Assembly: GCF_003752025.1 (NCBI RefSeq)
Contig: NZ_RJKR01000005.1
Coordinates: 682,001-746,000, forward strand
Length of the DNA: 64,000 bases
Origin: Curtobacterium sp. PhB115
Lineage (GTDB): Bacteria > Actinomycetota > Actinomycetes > Actinomycetales > Microbacteriaceae
Direction: 5' to 3'
The notes under the pieces were generated by a model, which worked only from the letters and a program-made list of their open reading frames with translations, searched no databases and had not been told where the DNA came from. Made by a program: the position numbers and the translations under genes. This document shows, piece after piece, positions 17,484-27,815 of this stretch. How positions within the stretch are numbered: the first letter of the stretch is position 1; every line of letters starts with the position of its first letter.

Positions 17484-17978
17484 ATGCCGCAGGAGGACGA
17501 GGTCGATCGCATCGTCGCGGCGTGGGGTCGTGAGCGTGCCGACCTCGACTTCGGCCCGCTCGAGGTCCTGTCCCGCGTGGACCGGCTCGCCCGGCACCTG
17601 GACCGCGCGCGGCGTGCAGCGTTCGACGCGGGCGACATGGAGCCGTGGGAGTTCGACGTCCTGTCGGCCCTGCGGCGGGCGGGCGAGCCGTACGAGCTGA
17701 GCCCGAAGACCCTGTTGCAGCAGACCCTGGTGTCGAGCGGCACGATGACGAACCGTGTGGACCGGCTGGCAGCCCGGGGACTGGTGGGTCGGCGGACGGA
17801 CCCGAAGGACGGCCGCGGGATCCTGGTGTCGCTGACGGGCAAGGGCCGCGTCGCGGTCGACGCGGCGATCGCCGACCTGCTGAGGGCCGAGCGGGACATC
17901 TTGTCGGGCGTCTCCGACGACGAGCAGGACCAGCTGGCCGGGTTGCTCCGGCGGCTCATCCTCGGCCTCGGCGACTGA
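17484..17978 (+). CDS. MarR family transcriptional regulator
   Basis: Winged-helix regulator of 164 residues. The DNA-binding region has LSPKTLLQQTLVSSGTMTNR and the wing RRTDPKDGRGILVSLT, both diagnostic of MarR proteins, flanked by dimerisation helices. The start at ATG 17484 lies six bases after CAAGAT, a possible -10; the GTG upstream at 17454 adds an unlikely leader. No obvious target gene is adjacent, since the upstream neighbour is a tRNA and the downstream one a carboxypeptidase gene with its own promoter-like sequence. Confidence 0.88.
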   Translation: MPQEDEVDRIVAAWGRERADLDFGPLEVLSRVDRLARHLDRARRAAFDAGDMEPWEFDVLSALRRAGEPYELSPKTLLQQTLVSSGTMTNRVDRLAARGLVGRRTDPKDGRGILVSLTGKGRVAVDAAIADLLRAERDILSGVSDDEQDQLAGLLRRLILGLGD

Positions 17979-18098
17979 CCGGCCCTCGGCGACCGAGCGG
18001 ACCGACGAGCCCGCTTCACCCACGAGACCGAAGTCGACGACGACGCTTCGGTCGCCTGGTCGATGTGCGTCGGCCCGGGCACACGCCACGATGAACCC

Positions 18099-19424
18099 GT
18101 GCCCAGGATCCGTGCCCTCATCCGTCGTCGCCGACACACCCTCGTCCTCGCGATCGTGGTCGTGTTGCTGGGCGTCGGGATCACGGCGACGACCGCGGCC
18201 GTCGGTGCGCAGCGTCAGGCGCAGGTGGCGGACGAACTGTGCACGGCGGACAGTCTGGCTGCTCACTGGCACGCCGGTTCGCTGTTCCTGGACGCGCGAT
18301 CGGCCCGGACGGGGAAGACGATCCTGACGCACCGCGGCGACGAACCGACGCAGACGGGCAGCACGATGAAGGTCGTGACGGCCGCAGCCGCGGTCTCCGC
18401 CCTCGGACCCGATCACCGGTTCACCACCTCGGTGGTCGACGGCGGCGAACCCGGGACCGTGGTGCTGGTCGGCGGCGGGGACCCGACGTTGAGCCGCCTG
18501 CCGTCCGGTCAGGACAGCGTCTACCCGCACGCACCGCACCTGGACGACCTCGCGGAGCAGGTCCTCGCGGCGCGCGGCGGACAGCCCGTGACCGCGGTGC
18601 AGGTCGACACGCATCTGTTCGACGGGCCCGCCTGGCACCCGAGCTGGCCGGAGAGCGCCCGTACGAGCGGCAGCGTCTCGAACATCACGGCGCTCATGGT
18701 CGACGGCGACCGCGACGACCCGACGGAGTCGTACTCGATGCGGAGCGACGGAGCGGTGGCCCGCGCGGCGACGGCGTTCGCGGCGCTCCACGGGCCGGAC
18801 GTCCGGGTGGACACGACCTCGGTGGCGGTGGCATCCGGCGCGAAGGTGCTCGGATCGGTGCGGTCCGCGACGGTGTCGGAGCTCGTCGGGATGCTGCTCA
18901 CCGACTCCGATGACACCCTCGCCGAGGTGCTCGCCCGCCACGTCGCCATCGCCGAGGGAGCCGGTCGGTCCTTCGACGCGGTGCAGGCAGGCAGCACGAA
19001 GGCGCTGGTCCGCTACGGCGTGCCGACCGCGGCCGTGCGACTCGTCGACGGCTCCGGTCTCAGCCCGGACAACCGGGTGCCCGCCTCCGCGCTCACCACA
19101 CTGATGCGCACCGTCGCGGCGAAGCAGGACGGCCTCGCCCCCGTCGATGCCGGACTCGCCGTGGCCGGGCGCACGGGCACGCTCGGTGAGCACGGCCGCT
19201 TCACCGGTGCAGCAGCGGACGCCCGCGGGCACGTCCGGGGCAAGACCGGAACGCTCGACGACATGTACGGCTTGACGGGGGTCACCGACGAGGTCGCCGG
19301 GGACCGCGTCGTGTTCACGGTCTTCGCCGAGGGAACGAGTGATCCGGACGCACGGCAGGAGATCGACGCCCTGGCAGCGGCGTTGTGGCGCTGCGGCGGA
19401 CACGCCTCCGCCGCTCGGGGGTAG
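18099..19424 (+). CDS. dacB: D-alanyl-D-alanine carboxypeptidase/endopeptidase (PBP4/DacB, peptidase S13)
   Basis: Penicillin-binding protein 4-type enzyme that trims D-Ala-D-Ala or opens cross-links in peptidoglycan, 441 residues. A basic N-terminus and hydrophobic helix (about 9-27) form a signal anchor. Motif 1 is STMK at about 88 (Ser nucleophile). Motif 2, normally Ser-X-Asn, reads SDD in DSDDTLAE at about 268. Motif 3 is KTG in RGKTGTLDD at about 382. Asp replacing Asn in motif 2 is unusual and could reduce activity. The start at GTG 18099 follows the possible -10 CACGAT by six bases; ATG 18063 is in frame but adds non-signal residues. Confidence 0.87.
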   Translation: MPRIRALIRRRRHTLVLAIVVVLLGVGITATTAAVGAQRQAQVADELCTADSLAAHWHAGSLFLDARSARTGKTILTHRGDEPTQTGSTMKVVTAAAAVSALGPDHRFTTSVVDGGEPGTVVLVGGGDPTLSRLPSGQDSVYPHAPHLDDLAEQVLAARGGQPVTAVQVDTHLFDGPAWHPSWPESARTSGSVSNITALMVDGDRDDPTESYSMRSDGAVARAATAFAALHGPDVRVDTTSVAVASGAKVLGSVRSATVSELVGMLLTDSDDTLAEVLARHVAIAEGAGRSFDAVQAGSTKALVRYGVPTAAVRLVDGSGLSPDNRVPASALTTLMRTVAAKQDGLAPVDAGLAVAGRTGTLGEHGRFTGAAADARGHVRGKTGTLDDMYGLTGVTDEVAGDRVVFTVFAEGTSDPDARQEIDALAAALWRCGGHASAARG

Positions 19425-19434
19425 CCTCCGGCGC

Positions 19435-19880
19435 ATGCACGCGATCACCCTGGCCGTCGCCGACGTCGGACGATCGGCGGACTTCTACCGCGCGCTGCTC
19501 GGCATCGAGGGCAGCGGCGTCATCGGCACCGAGTACCCACCGACCGAGACGGCAGCGGGCGGCACGACGGCGATGTTCACCCTCGACGACGGACTCATCG
19601 TCAGCGTGTACGGGCGCGACGACATGGCGAAGGACTCCGGCGTGGAACTCGCAGACGGTCCGGCAGCGACGATCGGGCACTTCGTCGACAGTCAGGCGGA
19701 CGCGGAAGCGTTCCTCGACCGGGCCCGGATCGCCGGTGCCACGATGCTCGCGGCGCCGTACACACGGCCGTGGGGCATGTGGTCCGGCTTCTTCCAGGAC
19801 CCCGACGGGCACCTGTGGGAGGTCGTCGCGAACCCCGGCGGCGGGGCCCCAGAGGACGCGAAGCCCGCCGAGCAGACCCG

Positions 19881-19884
<4 letters not shown>
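19435..19884 (+). CDS. VOC family (glyoxalase/bleomycin-resistance-like) protein
   Basis: Vicinal-oxygen-chelate fold protein of 149 residues with two beta-alpha-beta-beta-beta units. Typical phrases are ITLAVADVGRSADFYRALLG at the start and FFQDPDGHLWEVVANPG near the end, the last Glu being a usual metal ligand. The enzymatic role is undetermined. ATG 19435 lies seven bases after TAGCCT, whose TAG is also the stop codon of dacB. The 3' end overlaps the convergent ABC-F gene by four bases. Confidence 0.85.
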
Positions 19885-21752
<1,868 letters not shown>

Positions 21753-21807
21753 GCGTCAAGGGTAGGCGGAGCGGCGGGGTGCGGGGTGCGTCCGTCCGTC
21801 CGTCCGG

Positions 21808-22225
21808 TTCGCAGTGTGCGAGGTACCGCACTGTGTGCGGGGCACGTCGGCTCGCACAGTGCGCGAGACCTCGCACCGTGCGACGGGGTGGGCACGAAAC
21901 CTCGCACCGTGGGGCGGGGCACGCGCGGGACCCCGCACCGTGCGACCCGGGCCCGTCAGGTTCGCAGTGTGCGAGGTTCCGCACGGCGTGCGGGGCAGTT
22001 CGGCTCGCACAGTGCGCGAAACCTCGCACCGTGCGACCGGCTCGGCGCGAGACCTCGCACCGTGCGACCCGGCAGGCGCGAGACCTCGCACCGTGCGACG
22101 CGAGCACGCGAGGCCTGCAGTGTGCGAGGTTCCGCACGGCGTGCGAGGCACTTCGGCTCGCACAGTGCGCGAAACCTCGCACCGTGCGGCGGGGCAGGCG
22201 CGCGACCTCGCACCGTGCGACGGGG
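21808..22225. repeat. Intergenic array of GCAC-GTGC palindromes in ~153-bp higher-order repeats
   Basis: This stretch consists almost entirely of short inverted repeats built on TCGCAC-N-GTGCGA. Four variants recur in order: TCGCAGTGTGCGA, then CCGCAC-NNN-GTGCGG, then CGCACAGTGCG, then two or three copies of CCTCGCACCGTGCGA. This composite unit starts at 21808, 21961 and 22115, giving periods of 153 and 154 bp. At least seven near-perfect copies of the CGCACCGTGCG core are present. It lies between the PLDc_N gene and the ABC-F start on the same strand. It is not CRISPR: there are no unique spacers of constant length. Function unknown. Confidence 0.85.
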
Positions 22226-22257
22226 CACGCGCAAGAACGCCGGCCCGGAGGCGCCGG

Positions 22258-22656
22258 TCAGCTCGCGGGGGACGGGTCGCCCTCGCCGGCGGCCTCCTTG
22301 GCGCGCTTCAGGCGAGCCTGCGCCTCCCAGTACTCGATCTCGCGCTCGAGCTCGGCGAGTTCCTGCTCCGTGCCGGTCACGCGCTTGTCGCCGTGGGCGT
22401 TCCGGGCGTCGCCGAGGGTGGCGTATCGGTCCTCGTGTCGAGCGGGTTCGAGGTACCGGCCGTGGTTCCGGTCACCCGGGGCCCAGTCGTGGCCGATGGC
22501 GAACCAGACGATGCTGCCGACGACCGGCACCAGGATCACGAGGATCACCCAGGCGATCTTCGGCAGACCACGGATCTGGTCGTCGGTCTTGGTCAGGATG
22601 TCGATCAGGGCGAACACCAGCAGGACGATGGTGAACCCGGACAACAAGACGCTCAT
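22258..22656 (-). CDS. PLDc_N domain small membrane protein
   Basis: Protein of 132 residues with two transmembrane helices (about 3-22 and 34-54) matching the N-terminal membrane domain of cardiolipin synthases (PLDc_N), but without the catalytic HKD phospholipase domain. A charged, coiled-coil-like C-terminal tail follows (EQELAELEREIEYWEAQARL). Stand-alone PLDc_N proteins are common in actinobacteria and have no settled function. ATG 22656 lies seven bases after TAGACT on its strand. Confidence 0.85.
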   Translation of the reverse strand: MSVLLSGFTIVLLVFALIDILTKTDDQIRGLPKIAWVILVILVPVVGSIVWFAIGHDWAPGDRNHGRYLEPARHEDRYATLGDARNAHGDKRVTGTEQELAELEREIEYWEAQARLKRAKEAAGEGDPSPAS

Positions 22657-22743
22657 GTTCGCGAGTCTATGGAGAACCTGAGGGATCTCGCCATTCCCCG
22701 AACGCGTGACGTGGTTGCGGTTCGGCCACGGTCCGGTCGGGCG

Positions 22744-23190
22744 TCAGAGGGCGGCGACCCACTCGTCGGAACCGTCGGTGAACCGCTGGTGCTTCCAGAT
22801 CGGCACCCGTTCCTTCACCAGGTCGATCAGGTCGGCGCAGGCGGTGAATGCCTCGGCCCGGTGCGGCGACGACACCGCTGCGGCGAGCGCGACGTCCCCG
22901 ATGCCGAGCGCCCCCACCCGGTGCAGCACGGCGATGCGGACGTCGGGGTGCGCACCGGCGATGGTCCCGGCGACCTCGGCGATGACGTCCCCGGCACTCG
23001 GGTGGCGTTCGTAGTCGAGGGCGGTGACGCCCTTCCCGCCGTCGTGGTCGCGGACGACCCCGGCGAAGGTGACGACGGCACCGTCCTGGTCGGTGGCGAC
23101 GATCCCGGAGACCTCGTCCACGGTGATCGCGCGGTCGACCACGTCGGCGAGCACGACGCGAGCGGCTGCGCCGGTGTCGGTGTCCGGCAT
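22744..23190 (-). CDS. moaE: Molybdopterin synthase catalytic subunit MoaE
   Basis: Large subunit of molybdopterin synthase, converting precursor Z (cPMP) to molybdopterin using sulfur from MoaD; 148 residues. Family blocks are FAGVVRDHDGGKGV, LDYERHPSAG, VLHRVGALGIGDVALA and the Lys-rich VKERVPIWKHQRF near the C-terminus, which supplies the catalytic Lys. ATG 23190 overlaps the stop of the upstream mog-like gene. No moaD is present in this window. Confidence 0.93.
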   Translation of the reverse strand: MPDTDTGAAARVVLADVVDRAITVDEVSGIVATDQDGAVVTFAGVVRDHDGGKGVTALDYERHPSAGDVIAEVAGTIAGAHPDVRIAVLHRVGALGIGDVALAAAVSSPHRAEAFTACADLIDLVKERVPIWKHQRFTDGSDEWVAAL

Positions 23191-23702
23191 CAGGAGGCAC
23201 TCCGCGGGGCGTGCCCGTCGCCGTGCACCTGTGCGAGCACGTGTTCGAACAGCCCGTCGAGCACCGCCAACCCGTCGGCGACGCCACCGCGCGACCCCGG
23301 CAGGGTGACGACGAGCGCACCACTGGCGGCGATCCCGGCGACGCCCCGGGTGAGCAGCGCGGTCGGTCCAGCGCCGGCGAGCCCGCGTCGTCGGATCTCC
23401 TCGGTGATCCCCGGCAGTTCGAGGTCGATGAGCGGCGCGACGGCCTCGGGCGTCCGGTCGGTCGGCGTGACGCCGGTGCCACCCGTGGTGACGACGAACC
23501 GGGCGCCGGCGAGCAGTTCGGCGGTCACGGTCTCGGTGATCGCGCCGCCGTCGGGCACGATGACCGGCTCGGCGACGGTGAAGGCGCGTTCCCGCAGCCA
23601 GCCCGCGATGGTCGGTCCGGTGCGGTCGAGCGACGGGTCGGCGGCGGCCTGCGTGGACACCACCACGACGGCGGCTCGGCCCCTGGTCGGCTCGGAGGTC
23701 AT
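23190..23702 (-). CDS. MoaB/Mog-type molybdopterin adenylyltransferase
   Basis: MogA/MoaB-fold protein of 170 residues, expected to adenylylate molybdopterin before molybdate insertion by MoeA. The key motif is FVVTTGGTGVTPTD at about 60-75, with the acidic DRTPEAVAPLI helix after it. It starts at ATG 23702, overlapping the moaC stop, and its stop overlaps moaE, so the operon is translationally coupled throughout. Confidence 0.9.
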   Translation of the reverse strand: MTSEPTRGRAAVVVVSTQAAADPSLDRTGPTIAGWLRERAFTVAEPVIVPDGGAITETVTAELLAGARFVVTTGGTGVTPTDRTPEAVAPLIDLELPGITEEIRRRGLAGAGPTALLTRGVAGIAASGALVVTLPGSRGGVADGLAVLDGLFEHVLAQVHGDGHAPRSAS

Positions 23703-24202
23703 CGGTTGCTCCAGTCTCCGGAACGCCCGCCGTGCTTCTCGAGCACCCGGACGTCCGTGATCGCGGCCGCGCGGTCGACGGCCTTCACCATGTCGTACAC
23801 GGTCAGGGCGGCGACGCTCGCGCCGGTCAGGGCTTCCATCTCGACGCCGGTGCGCGAGGTCGTGCGCACCGACACCTCGATCACCACGCGGTCGTCGGCG
23901 CCGGTGATGTCGACCTGCACGCCCGCGATCGGCAACGGGTGGCAGAGCGGGATGAGGTCGGAGGTCTTCTTCACGGCCATGATCGCGGCGATGCGGGCGG
24001 TGCCGATGACCTCGCCCTTCGGCAGGGAGCCGTCGAGGATGCGGGCGACGACGTCGGGCCGGGTGACGAGTGTCGCGGTCGCGGTGGCGGAGCGGTCGGT
24101 GACGTCCTTCGCGGAGACGTCAACCATGTGCGCGGACCCGTCGGCCCGCACGTGCGACAAGGCGGGAGCGTCGGACCGGTCGGGGTCGGACGGTTCGGTC
24201 AT
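23699..24202 (-). CDS. moaC: Cyclic pyranopterin monophosphate synthase MoaC
   Basis: Catalyses the second half of cPMP formation in molybdenum cofactor synthesis, after MoaA. It has 167 residues, the usual length. Hallmarks are SHVRADGSAHMVDVSAK at the N-terminus, KKTSDLIPLCHPLPI (active-site Lys/His region) and GVEMEALTGASVAALTVYDM. ATG 24202 overlaps the moeA stop. The first step enzyme MoaA is not encoded in the window. Confidence 0.94.
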   Translation of the reverse strand: MTEPSDPDRSDAPALSHVRADGSAHMVDVSAKDVTDRSATATATLVTRPDVVARILDGSLPKGEVIGTARIAAIMAVKKTSDLIPLCHPLPIAGVQVDITGADDRVVIEVSVRTTSRTGVEMEALTGASVAALTVYDMVKAVDRAAAITDVRVLEKHGGRSGDWSNR

Positions 24203-25425
24203 CGGAGGCTCCAGACGGTCAGGGCGTCGCCGGGTTCGACGGTGTCGACGCCGACGGGGACGTGGACGAGGTGGGTGGCAGCGGCGTAGTGCGCGAGCAG
24301 GTGGGAACTCGGTCCGCCGACGAAGTGCACGCGCCCGTCGACGACCTGACCACGGCGCACCTGGTGCTTGCCGGGCGGGGACGACGCGGCGGCCGCGGCG
24401 GGCAGCACCTGCACGGGCCGGTCGGCCGGCAGCCCGACGAGGGGCGCGAGCAGCGGACGGAGGAAGACCTCGAACGAGACGAGCGCGGACACCGGGTTGC
24501 CCGGGAACGACAGCACCGGCACCGCGCGTCCACCGAGCACGACGGTGCCGAGCGCCTGCGGTCCGCCGGGCTGCATCGCGACGGAGGTCACCACGAGTCC
24601 TCGGGGTTCGAGCGCCTGCCGCACGACCTCGTACGCCCCTGCACTGATGCCCCCGGTCGTGAGCACGAGGTCGGCCCACTCCCCGACAGCACCGTCGAGC
24701 GCCGCGACGAACGCGTCGACGTCGTCCGGCACCCGGACCGTGCGCGACGCGACCCCGACCTCGGCGAGCGCCGCCCGCAGCGCGATGCCGTTCGCGTCAC
24801 CGATCGTCGCCGCGTCGGCGTCGGCGCCCTGCAGCTCGGAGCCGGTCGACACGACGAGGACCCGCGGTGGTCGACGGACCTGCACGGTGGACACCCCGGC
24901 GGACGCGAGCGCGCCGAGCAGGGCTGGGGTGATCGGCGCACCGGTCGGAGCGATGGACGCACCGAGGGGCAGGTCGCTGCCGGTCGCTCGCACGAAGGTG
25001 CCGGGCACGAGGTCAGCGGGCACCGTGACGTGCGCCAGGTCGAGCGCAGCCGGGAAGGCCCCGGGCGCCGTGGCCTCCACCGGGAAGACGGCATCGGCGC
25101 CGTCGGGGATCCGCGCGCCGGTCATGATCGGTGCGGCCGTGCCGGCGGAGAGCGGTGCGGGGACGACCCCGGCGGGGATGGGCGCGACGACCCGGAGGTC
25201 CTGCCCGGTCTCGGCCACCCGGACCGCGAAGCCGTCCATCTGGCTGTTGTCGAACGGCGGGAGCGGTACGGGTGACGTGACGGCCGCGGCGAGGAGCCGG
25301 TGTCCGTGCCCGGCACCGCCGTCGACGGCGAGCTCGTCGGTGGCGCGCGGCTCTGCTCCGAGGCCCGCCAGGACGGGCGCGACCAGCGCTGCCACGTCGT
25401 CGCGGTGCTGACCGATCGTTCGCAC
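24199..25425 (-). CDS. moeA: Molybdopterin molybdotransferase MoeA
   Basis: Inserts molybdate into adenylylated molybdopterin; 408 residues with the four MoeA domains. Seen are FDNSQMDGFAVR (about 56), the MoCF-like domain VVSTGSELQG, DLVLTTGGISAGAYEVV and FPGNPVSALVSFEVF. GTG 25425 is preceded by GGAGG five bases upstream. First gene of the operon moeA-moaC-mog-moaE, divergent from the MTA phosphorylase gene. Confidence 0.93.
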   Translation of the reverse strand: MRTIGQHRDDVAALVAPVLAGLGAEPRATDELAVDGGAGHGHRLLAAAVTSPVPLPPFDNSQMDGFAVRVAETGQDLRVVAPIPAGVVPAPLSAGTAAPIMTGARIPDGADAVFPVEATAPGAFPAALDLAHVTVPADLVPGTFVRATGSDLPLGASIAPTGAPITPALLGALASAGVSTVQVRRPPRVLVVSTGSELQGADADAATIGDANGIALRAALAEVGVASRTVRVPDDVDAFVAALDGAVGEWADLVLTTGGISAGAYEVVRQALEPRGLVVTSVAMQPGGPQALGTVVLGGRAVPVLSFPGNPVSALVSFEVFLRPLLAPLVGLPADRPVQVLPAAAAASSPPGKHQVRRGQVVDGRVHFVGGPSSHLLAHYAAATHLVHVPVGVDTVEPGDALTVWSLR

Positions 25426-25530
25426 AGGTGCCTCCGAACAGGGATGGTGTCGCCGCTCCCGGTTCGTCCGGGGCCGGCGTCAGTAGCGTATCCAGCGCGC
25501 AGACCGCGCCGACGACCTTCCGGAGGACCT

Positions 25531-26508
25531 GTGGAGAACGACGAAGCCGTGACGATCGGTGTCATCGGGGGCTCCGGCCTCTACCAGCTGTTCGAGGACG
25601 GCACCGCGGACGAGATCGACGTCCCGACGCCGTTCGGCGCGACCTCGAGCCCGATCAGCATCGGCACCATGTCCGGCCGACGTGTGGCGTTCCTCACCCG
25701 GCACGGTCGTGAGCACTCCGTGGCCCCGCACCGCATCAACCACCGCGCGAACCTGTGGGCCCTGCGTTCGCTCGGTGTGCGGGCGATCGTGTCGTCGAGC
25801 GCCGTCGGTGGTCTGCACCCGGACTACGCCCCCGGCACCTTCGTCGTGACCGACCAGCTGATCGACCGTACCTGGGGCCGCGCGGACACCTTCTTCGAGG
25901 ACGACGTCCAGCACCTGTCGTTCGCCGACCCCTTCGACCCGACGCTCCGCCGCGCGGCCGTCGACGCCATCGCCGCGCTCGACGTGCCGTTCCGGCCGAC
26001 GGGCACCTGCGTCGTCATCCAGGGGCCGCGGTTCTCGACGCGCGCGGAGTCGATCTGGCTGCGCGAAGCCGGCGGGCACACCATCAACATGACGATGACG
26101 CCCGAGGTCCCGCTGGCCGCCGAGCTCGGCATCGCCACGGTGAACCTGTCGTTCGTCACCGACGCCGACGCCGGCCTGGCCCCGACCGAGGACGAAGCCG
26201 CAGCCGCAGCCGTGGCCGCAGCCACACCGGCAGCAGCCGCAGCCACAGCCGCAGCCACGCCGGCAGCAGCCGCAGCCGCACCGGCAGCGGCCGCAGCACC
26301 CGCAGCCGAGGCCCCCGTCACCCACGCCCTCGTGATGGAGCGCCTCGCCCGCGCCAACGAGGTGATCGTCCGCGCCATCGGCGAGATCGTCGGAGCGATC
26401 CCCGCCGACTTCCAGCCCCGCGAACTCGTCCCCGCCGCGGCGAGCGCCAGCATCATGCAGACGAACGTCGGCACGAACGTCGGCACGGACGCGAGCGCCA
26501 CCGCATGA
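25531..26508 (+). CDS. mtnP: S-methyl-5'-thioadenosine phosphorylase with Ala-rich insertion
   Basis: Phosphorolysis of methylthioadenosine to adenine and methylthioribose-1-phosphate in the methionine salvage pathway; PNP/UDP phosphorylase family. Family motifs are IGGSGLY at the start, TRHGREHSVAPHRINHRANLW split by a few residues, SSSAVGGL, IQGPRFSTRAES and INMTMTPE. At 325 residues it is about 50 longer than usual. The extra length is mainly a 40-odd residue Ala/Pro/Thr stretch at about 218-262, in the loop before the C-terminal helix VTHALVMERL. GTG 25531 has GGAGG upstream. It overlaps the epimerase gene by four bases. Confidence 0.9.
   Translation: MENDEAVTIGVIGGSGLYQLFEDGTADEIDVPTPFGATSSPISIGTMSGRRVAFLTRHGREHSVAPHRINHRANLWALRSLGVRAIVSSSAVGGLHPDYAPGTFVVTDQLIDRTWGRADTFFEDDVQHLSFADPFDPTLRRAAVDAIAALDVPFRPTGTCVVIQGPRFSTRAESIWLREAGGHTINMTMTPEVPLAAELGIATVNLSFVTDADAGLAPTEDEAAAAAVAAATPAAAAATAAATPAAAAAAPAAAAAPAAEAPVTHALVMERLARANEVIVRAIGEIVGAIPADFQPRELVPAAASASIMQTNVGTNVGTDASATA
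26190..26315 (+). repeat. GCAGCC-type simple repeat inside mtnP
   Basis: A run of GCAGCCGCA-like hexamers and their variants encodes the Ala-rich loop insertion of the MTA phosphorylase. Period-three and period-six slippage would keep the frame, which explains its tolerance. Confidence 0.75.
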
Positions 26509-27575
26509 CCCGCCTCCTCGTCACCGGCGGCGCGGGCTTCATCGGCTCAGCGATCGTCCGCCGCGCCCTGGCGGGGGGCCACGAGGTCCGCGTCCTCGAC
26601 TCCCTCCGCGACGACGTGCACGGCGACCCCGGCGAGGTCGTGCGAGCGCACCAGCAGCAGGGCATCGAGTTCGTGCACGGCGACGTCCGCGACCGGGTCT
26701 CCCTCGACGCAGCCCTCGACGGCATCGACGTCGTCTGCCACCAGGCGGCGAAGGTCGGCCTCGGCGTCGACTTCCAGGACGCCCCCGACTACGTCTCCTC
26801 GAACGACGCCGGCACCGCGTACGTGCTGGCCGGCATGGACCGCCACGACATCGGTCGACTCGTCGTCGCGAGCTCGATGGTCGTCTACGGCGAGGGTGCC
26901 TACACGACGGCGTCCGGTGCGCCGATCCGTCCGCCGGCCCGCCGCCGCGAGGACCTCGACGCCGGCCGCTTCGACCCGATCGGTCCCGACGGGCAGCCGC
27001 TCGTGCCCGGCCTGATCGACGAGTCCGCCACCCTCGACCCCCGCAACGTCTACGCGCAGACGAAGGTCGCGCAGGAGCACCTCGCCTCGAGCTGGGCGCG
27101 CGCGACGGGCGGCCGGGCGATCGCCCTCCGCTACCACAACGTGTACGGACCCGGGATGCCGGCGAACACCCCCTACGCCGGTGTCGCTTCCCTGTTCCGC
27201 TCGGCACTGGCGCGCGGCGAGGCTCCGCGCGTGTTCGAGGACGGCGCACAGCGGCGCGACTTCGTGCACGTCGACGACGTCGCCGGGGCGAACGCCGCAT
27301 CGATCGCGGCGACCTCGGACCTGCCCGCCGACTCGTTCCGTGCGTACAACGTCGGTTCCGGCGTGGTGCACACCATCGGCGACATGGCTGCGGCGATCGC
27401 CGGACCGGACGGCCCGCAGCCTGTCGTCACCGGCGAGTACCGCCTCGGCGACGTCCGCCACGTCACCGCGAGCTCGGAGCGCATCGCCGCCGAGCTCGGC
27501 TGGCGCGCCGAGGTCGACTTCGAATCCGGCATGCGCGACTTCGCCACGGCCCCGCTCCGCAGCGCCGTCCAGTGA
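26505..27575 (+). CDS. NAD-dependent epimerase/dehydratase (nucleotide-sugar type)
   Basis: Extended SDR of 356 residues acting on a nucleotide sugar or similar substrate. NAD-binding TGGAGFIGS lies at about 7-15, the catalytic Tyr-Lys pair is in YAQTKVAQEH (about 182) and a Ser precedes it in VVASSMVVYG. The FEDGAQRRDFVHVDDVA block is typical of UDP-glucose-epimerase-like proteins. ATG 26505 overlaps the mtnP stop (ATGA). A long hairpin follows its stop. It probably belongs functionally with the GT2/DUF2064/methyltransferase genes downstream. Confidence 0.89.
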   Translation: MTRLLVTGGAGFIGSAIVRRALAGGHEVRVLDSLRDDVHGDPGEVVRAHQQQGIEFVHGDVRDRVSLDAALDGIDVVCHQAAKVGLGVDFQDAPDYVSSNDAGTAYVLAGMDRHDIGRLVVASSMVVYGEGAYTTASGAPIRPPARRREDLDAGRFDPIGPDGQPLVPGLIDESATLDPRNVYAQTKVAQEHLASSWARATGGRAIALRYHNVYGPGMPANTPYAGVASLFRSALARGEAPRVFEDGAQRRDFVHVDDVAGANAASIAATSDLPADSFRAYNVGSGVVHTIGDMAAAIAGPDGPQPVVTGEYRLGDVRHVTASSERIAAELGWRAEVDFESGMRDFATAPLRSAVQ

Positions 27576-27590
27576 CACCGCGCTCGGATG

Positions 27591-27641
27591 GTGAGCAGGA
27601 ACGGTCGGGTCGGCCGACGCGACCCGACCATTCCTGCTCAC
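27591..27641. terminator. Long hairpin after the epimerase gene
   Basis: Arms 27591-27611 and 27621-27641 pair over 21 positions with one mismatch, starting GTGAGCAGGAA and ending TTCCTGCTCAC, with a 9-base loop. There is no T-tract. The arms share GTGAGCAG with the hairpin at 50108. Confidence 0.7.
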
Positions 27642-27665
27642 GAAACGCAGTGACCGCGACCACAG

Positions 27666-27713
27666 GGCGGACCGGAGGCCCGTGGCGGCCCCGCCACGGG
27701 CCTCCCGTCCGCC
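27666..27713. terminator. Second long hairpin (GGAGGCC / GGCCTCC family)
   Basis: 23-nt arms 27666-27688 and 27691-27713 are perfect complements with a two-base centre. The core GGCCTCCCGTCCG links it to the family of hairpins at 41230, 52788 and 61553. Confidence 0.7.
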
Positions 27714-27815
27714 TGTCCCCCGTTCCGGGGACGTGACGCGTCCCGACTGCGCACAACGACCAGGACTCGCCGCGTTCCTGTACCCCGCGGCGCGTCGTCG
27801 TGTTACGTCGAGTGC

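Noticed and set aside
21808..22225. CRISPR array
   Set aside because: Palindromic cores recur, but there are no constant-length unique spacers and no cas genes nearby.
27591..27713. Insertion sequence ends at the two hairpins after the epimerase gene
   Set aside because: No transposase and no target duplication are seen; the structures are simple hairpins between operons.
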